7,749 nucleotides of DNA from an uncultured Bacilli bacterium. GTDB taxonomy: Bacteria; Bacillota_I; Bacilli_A; RF39; UBA660. Below are positions 6,099-7,749 of this stretch, piece after piece. Below the pieces are notes generated by a model that was given only the letters and a program-made list of their open reading frames with translations, was not told where the DNA came from and searched no databases. The stretch spans positions 1-7,749 of the forward strand of contig CAJGDV010000053.1 of NCBI GenBank assembly GCA_904502155.1, in the 5' to 3' direction. The position numbers were made by a program, and so were the translations under genes. Each line of letters opens with the position of its first letter. Within the stretch, counting starts at the first letter, position 1.

Positions 6099-7194
6099 AA
6101 TTTAATAAATCTTGTGTATTTATTTGATTATTACTAATTTTTTCAAATTTATTTGTGATTTTATCTGTTGTAGTATGAATATCTTTGACATCTTTTGAAA
6201 CAGTATCAATACTACGTGATAATTTATCCCATCTTTCTTTATATCTTTTAAATTCATCACCTAGTAGGTTAAGTTCTTTATGAATTATTTCAGCATTTTT
6301 ATCTCTTTCTAAATTAAGTACAAATAATTGTATTGTTGTTAAAGTACTTATTAAAGTTGTCGGACTTGTAATCCATACTCTTTTTCTTTGAGCATAAGCT
6401 ATAACATCTTCATAATATGCTGTAACATGTGCAAAAATTGCTTCAGCAGGAAGAAACATAATAGCTTGATTAGATGTTTCATTTCTAATTATATATTTAT
6501 TACTAATATCATCTATATGTTTTTTTAAGTCCATCTTAAATAATTTTTCATGCTTTTCTCTTATATCTAGAGGTATCTTTTTGTCCATCATTCGTTGATA
6601 ATTTTCTAAAGGAAATTTAGAGTCTACTGCAATTTTTCCAAGTGGTTCAGGAGCGAAAATCATTGCATCAGCAACTCTTTCATTTGAAAGTTTAAATTGT
6701 ATTTGATATAGTTTTTTATTTTCTCCAAATATATTTAATAATATATTATTTAAATTAACTTCTCCAAATGTTCCTCTTGTTTTTTTATCAGTTAAAATAT
6801 TTTGAAGAGATACAATATCACTTGATAAGTTATCAATTTTCTTTTGAGCTTCATCTATTTTTGTTAATCTTTCTAAAACATTGTTAAATGTTTTATTTGT
6901 TTTTTCAAAGTTTTCATCTATTCTTTCATTTACTTTATCATTAATTAGTCTTAATTTTTCTTCCATCTTATCATTAAGATTTACAAAATCATTGTGTAAA
7001 TTGTTATTTAATTTACTAAAATTGTCATTTTGATCTTTAGTTATTTGAGATTTAAATTCTCCTAGTTCTTTAATAGTATTTTTTTCAAGATTTCCTAATC
7101 TTTCTGTTATATTTGCTTCATTTATATTTTTTGAAATTGAAATTATTACTAATATAATTAATACTATTAATAAAATTATTATAATATAATCCAT
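6097..7194 (-). CDS. rmuC: RmuC-family DNA recombination protein (predicted nuclease)
   Basis: RmuC proteins are membrane-anchored, coiled-coil proteins with a predicted restriction-endonuclease-like fold; E. coli rmuC limits recombination at inverted repeats. The 365-residue product has an N-terminal Ile-rich membrane segment (about 2-20), a long coiled-coil or helical region (about 25-135) with regular Leu/Ile spacing, and the RmuC domain (about 138-325). Recognisable motifs are KTRGTFGEVNLNNIL (137-151; Phe where Trp is common), ADAMIF and AVDSKFPLENYQRM (189-202), AIMFLPAEAIFAHV (244-257) and VWITSPTTLISTL (273-285). The Asp and Lys of DSK fit the predicted nuclease core. The ATG has AGGTGA 4 bases upstream, and the stop of the preceding membrane-protein gene lies inside that site. 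A terminator overlaps its own stop, so it is the last gene of its unit. Substrate in this organism is unknown. Confidence 0.93.
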   Translation of the reverse strand: MDYIIIILLIVLIILVIISISKNINEANITERLGNLEKNTIKELGEFKSQITKDQNDNFSKLNNNLHNDFVNLNDKMEEKLRLINDKVNERIDENFEKTNKTFNNVLERLTKIDEAQKKIDNLSSDIVSLQNILTDKKTRGTFGEVNLNNILLNIFGENKKLYQIQFKLSNERVADAMIFAPEPLGKIAVDSKFPLENYQRMMDKKIPLDIREKHEKLFKMDLKKHIDDISNKYIIRNETSNQAIMFLPAEAIFAHVTAYYEDVIAYAQRKRVWITSPTTLISTLTTIQLFVLNLERDKNAEIIHKELNLLGDEFKRYKERWDKLSRSIDTVSKDVKDIHTTTDKITNKFEKISNNQINTQDLLN

Positions 7195-7198
7195 ATTA

Positions 7199-7204
7199 TC
7201 ACCT
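7199..7204 (-). promoter_or_regulatory. rmuC ribosome binding site overlapping the upstream stop codon
   Basis: The minus strand reads ATTAGGTGATAATATG. The TAG stop of the TVP38-family gene (7203-7205) is part of the AGGTGA site for rmuC. This implies that the two genes share a transcript and probably coupled translation. Confidence 0.8.
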
Positions 7205-7749
7205 AATCTATTTTATATTTTTCCATTACTGCTCTTGAAAGCATATAAACAATATATAATATAACAAGTAATTTTAATAATACTTTAAAGTCTGTTACAC
7301 TTTCAAAAAAGGAAGTACCAATAAATCCCCAAAAGTATACTGTAACCATTTTTGATAAAGATATAGCTGCTATAAATTTTCTTTTTTTCATATCACTTAG
7401 TCCTGCAGCAATATTAAGAGCGAATGCAGGCATAAAAGGTATTGCAAATAAAACTGCTAGATTTGGAAAAGGAATATTATTTATAAAAGGAATTATTTTA
7501 TTTATATATTGATTATTTTTAGTTGATTTTAAAAACCATTTTCTAAAGCCTTTTTTAACTATATAAAAGGATAAAAAACATCCAATACATGTTGACACCC
7601 ACGATACTATAAAACCATAAAAAGAGCCTAAAATAAGGCTATTTAAAGCTATAAATATAGCAAGTGGTAATATTGGTATAATTGACTCTAATACAATTAA
7701 AATAGAGCATGTAAAAAGCATTAAAACCGGATCTAATGAATTAATATAA
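7203..7749 (-). CDS. TVP38/TMEM64 (DedA-like, VTT-domain) membrane protein, partial at its start
   Basis: This is an integral membrane protein of the SNARE-associated/VTT (DedA, TVP38) superfamily. Some members are linked to phospholipid scrambling or transport across the membrane; the substrate of this one is unknown. Visible are hydrophobic helices with the N-terminal LESIIPILPLAIFIALNSLILG stretch, the FYIVKKGFRKWF region after the second long helix, and the AIPFMPAFALNIAAGLSDM re-entrant motif typical of the VTT domain, ending in a final helix and a basic tail. The frame stays open through the right edge: the ATG at 7721 has no Shine-Dalgarno match and the upstream codons read INSLDPVL, which fits the family, so the true start lies outside the window. 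About 182 residues are present. It is directly coupled to rmuC downstream. Confidence 0.85.
   Translation of the reverse strand, partial: YINSLDPVLMLFTCSILIVLESIIPILPLAIFIALNSLILGSFYGFIVSWVSTCIGCFLSFYIVKKGFRKWFLKSTKNNQYINKIIPFINNIPFPNLAVLFAIPFMPAFALNIAAGLSDMKKRKFIAAISLSKMVTVYFWGFIGTSFFESVTDFKVLLKLLVILYIVYMLSRAVMEKYKID

Noticed and set aside
7141..7190. Fifty bases almost purely A/T resembling a regulatory or origin-like region
   Set aside because: It encodes the Ile-rich N-terminal membrane segment of RmuC, which explains the composition.
11..7749. Alternative genetic code with TGA as tryptophan
   Set aside because: All ten tryptophans located are TGG and no in-frame TGA is needed to read any gene. 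The absence of TGA stops in six genes is too small a sample to argue reassignment.

Overview
The window is strongly AT-rich, with GC roughly a quarter by eye (not counted). All six genes lie on the minus strand, so transcription runs from high to low coordinates. Shine-Dalgarno sites are strong (GGAGG, AGGTGG, AGGTGA), AT-rich codons dominate, and the rnr-smpB linkage is typical of low-GC Gram-positive bacteria. Together these suggest a member of the Firmicutes, perhaps an uncultured gut Bacilli or Erysipelotrichia-like lineage. That placement is inference. All ten tryptophans I located use TGG and the six stops are three TAA and three TAG, so nothing requires a mycoplasma-type code.

In reading order (right to left): a partial DedA/TVP38 (VTT-domain) membrane protein enters from the right edge. 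It is tightly coupled to rmuC, and this pair ends in a good intrinsic terminator that overlaps the rmuC stop codon. Next is an 88-base gap holding a 10-bp-arm inverted repeat and a possible promoter. It is followed by two consecutive full-length RNase R-type exoribonuclease genes separated by a 70-base gap with an A/T-rich hairpin terminator. The second rnr overlaps a CapA/PgsA-family gene by 20 bases, and capA is followed 11 bases later by smpB. The left edge cuts just after smpB, where ssrA (tmRNA) often lies in related genomes; it cannot be seen here.

Functionally, rnr and smpB belong to one process. SmpB with tmRNA rescues ribosomes stalled on nonstop mRNA, and RNase R degrades the faulty message. 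The most unusual point is the tandem rnr pair. The copy next to capA-smpB looks canonical, while the upstream copy keeps the four catalytic aspartates but has lost several otherwise conserved RNB residues, which suggests specialisation. The second point is a membrane-anchored CapA-like protein translationally coupled between rnr and smpB. I see no phage, transposon, CRISPR, tRNA or rRNA, and no gene-free stretch over 300 bases. This is mostly a conserved core region, and I do not claim a wholly new system.
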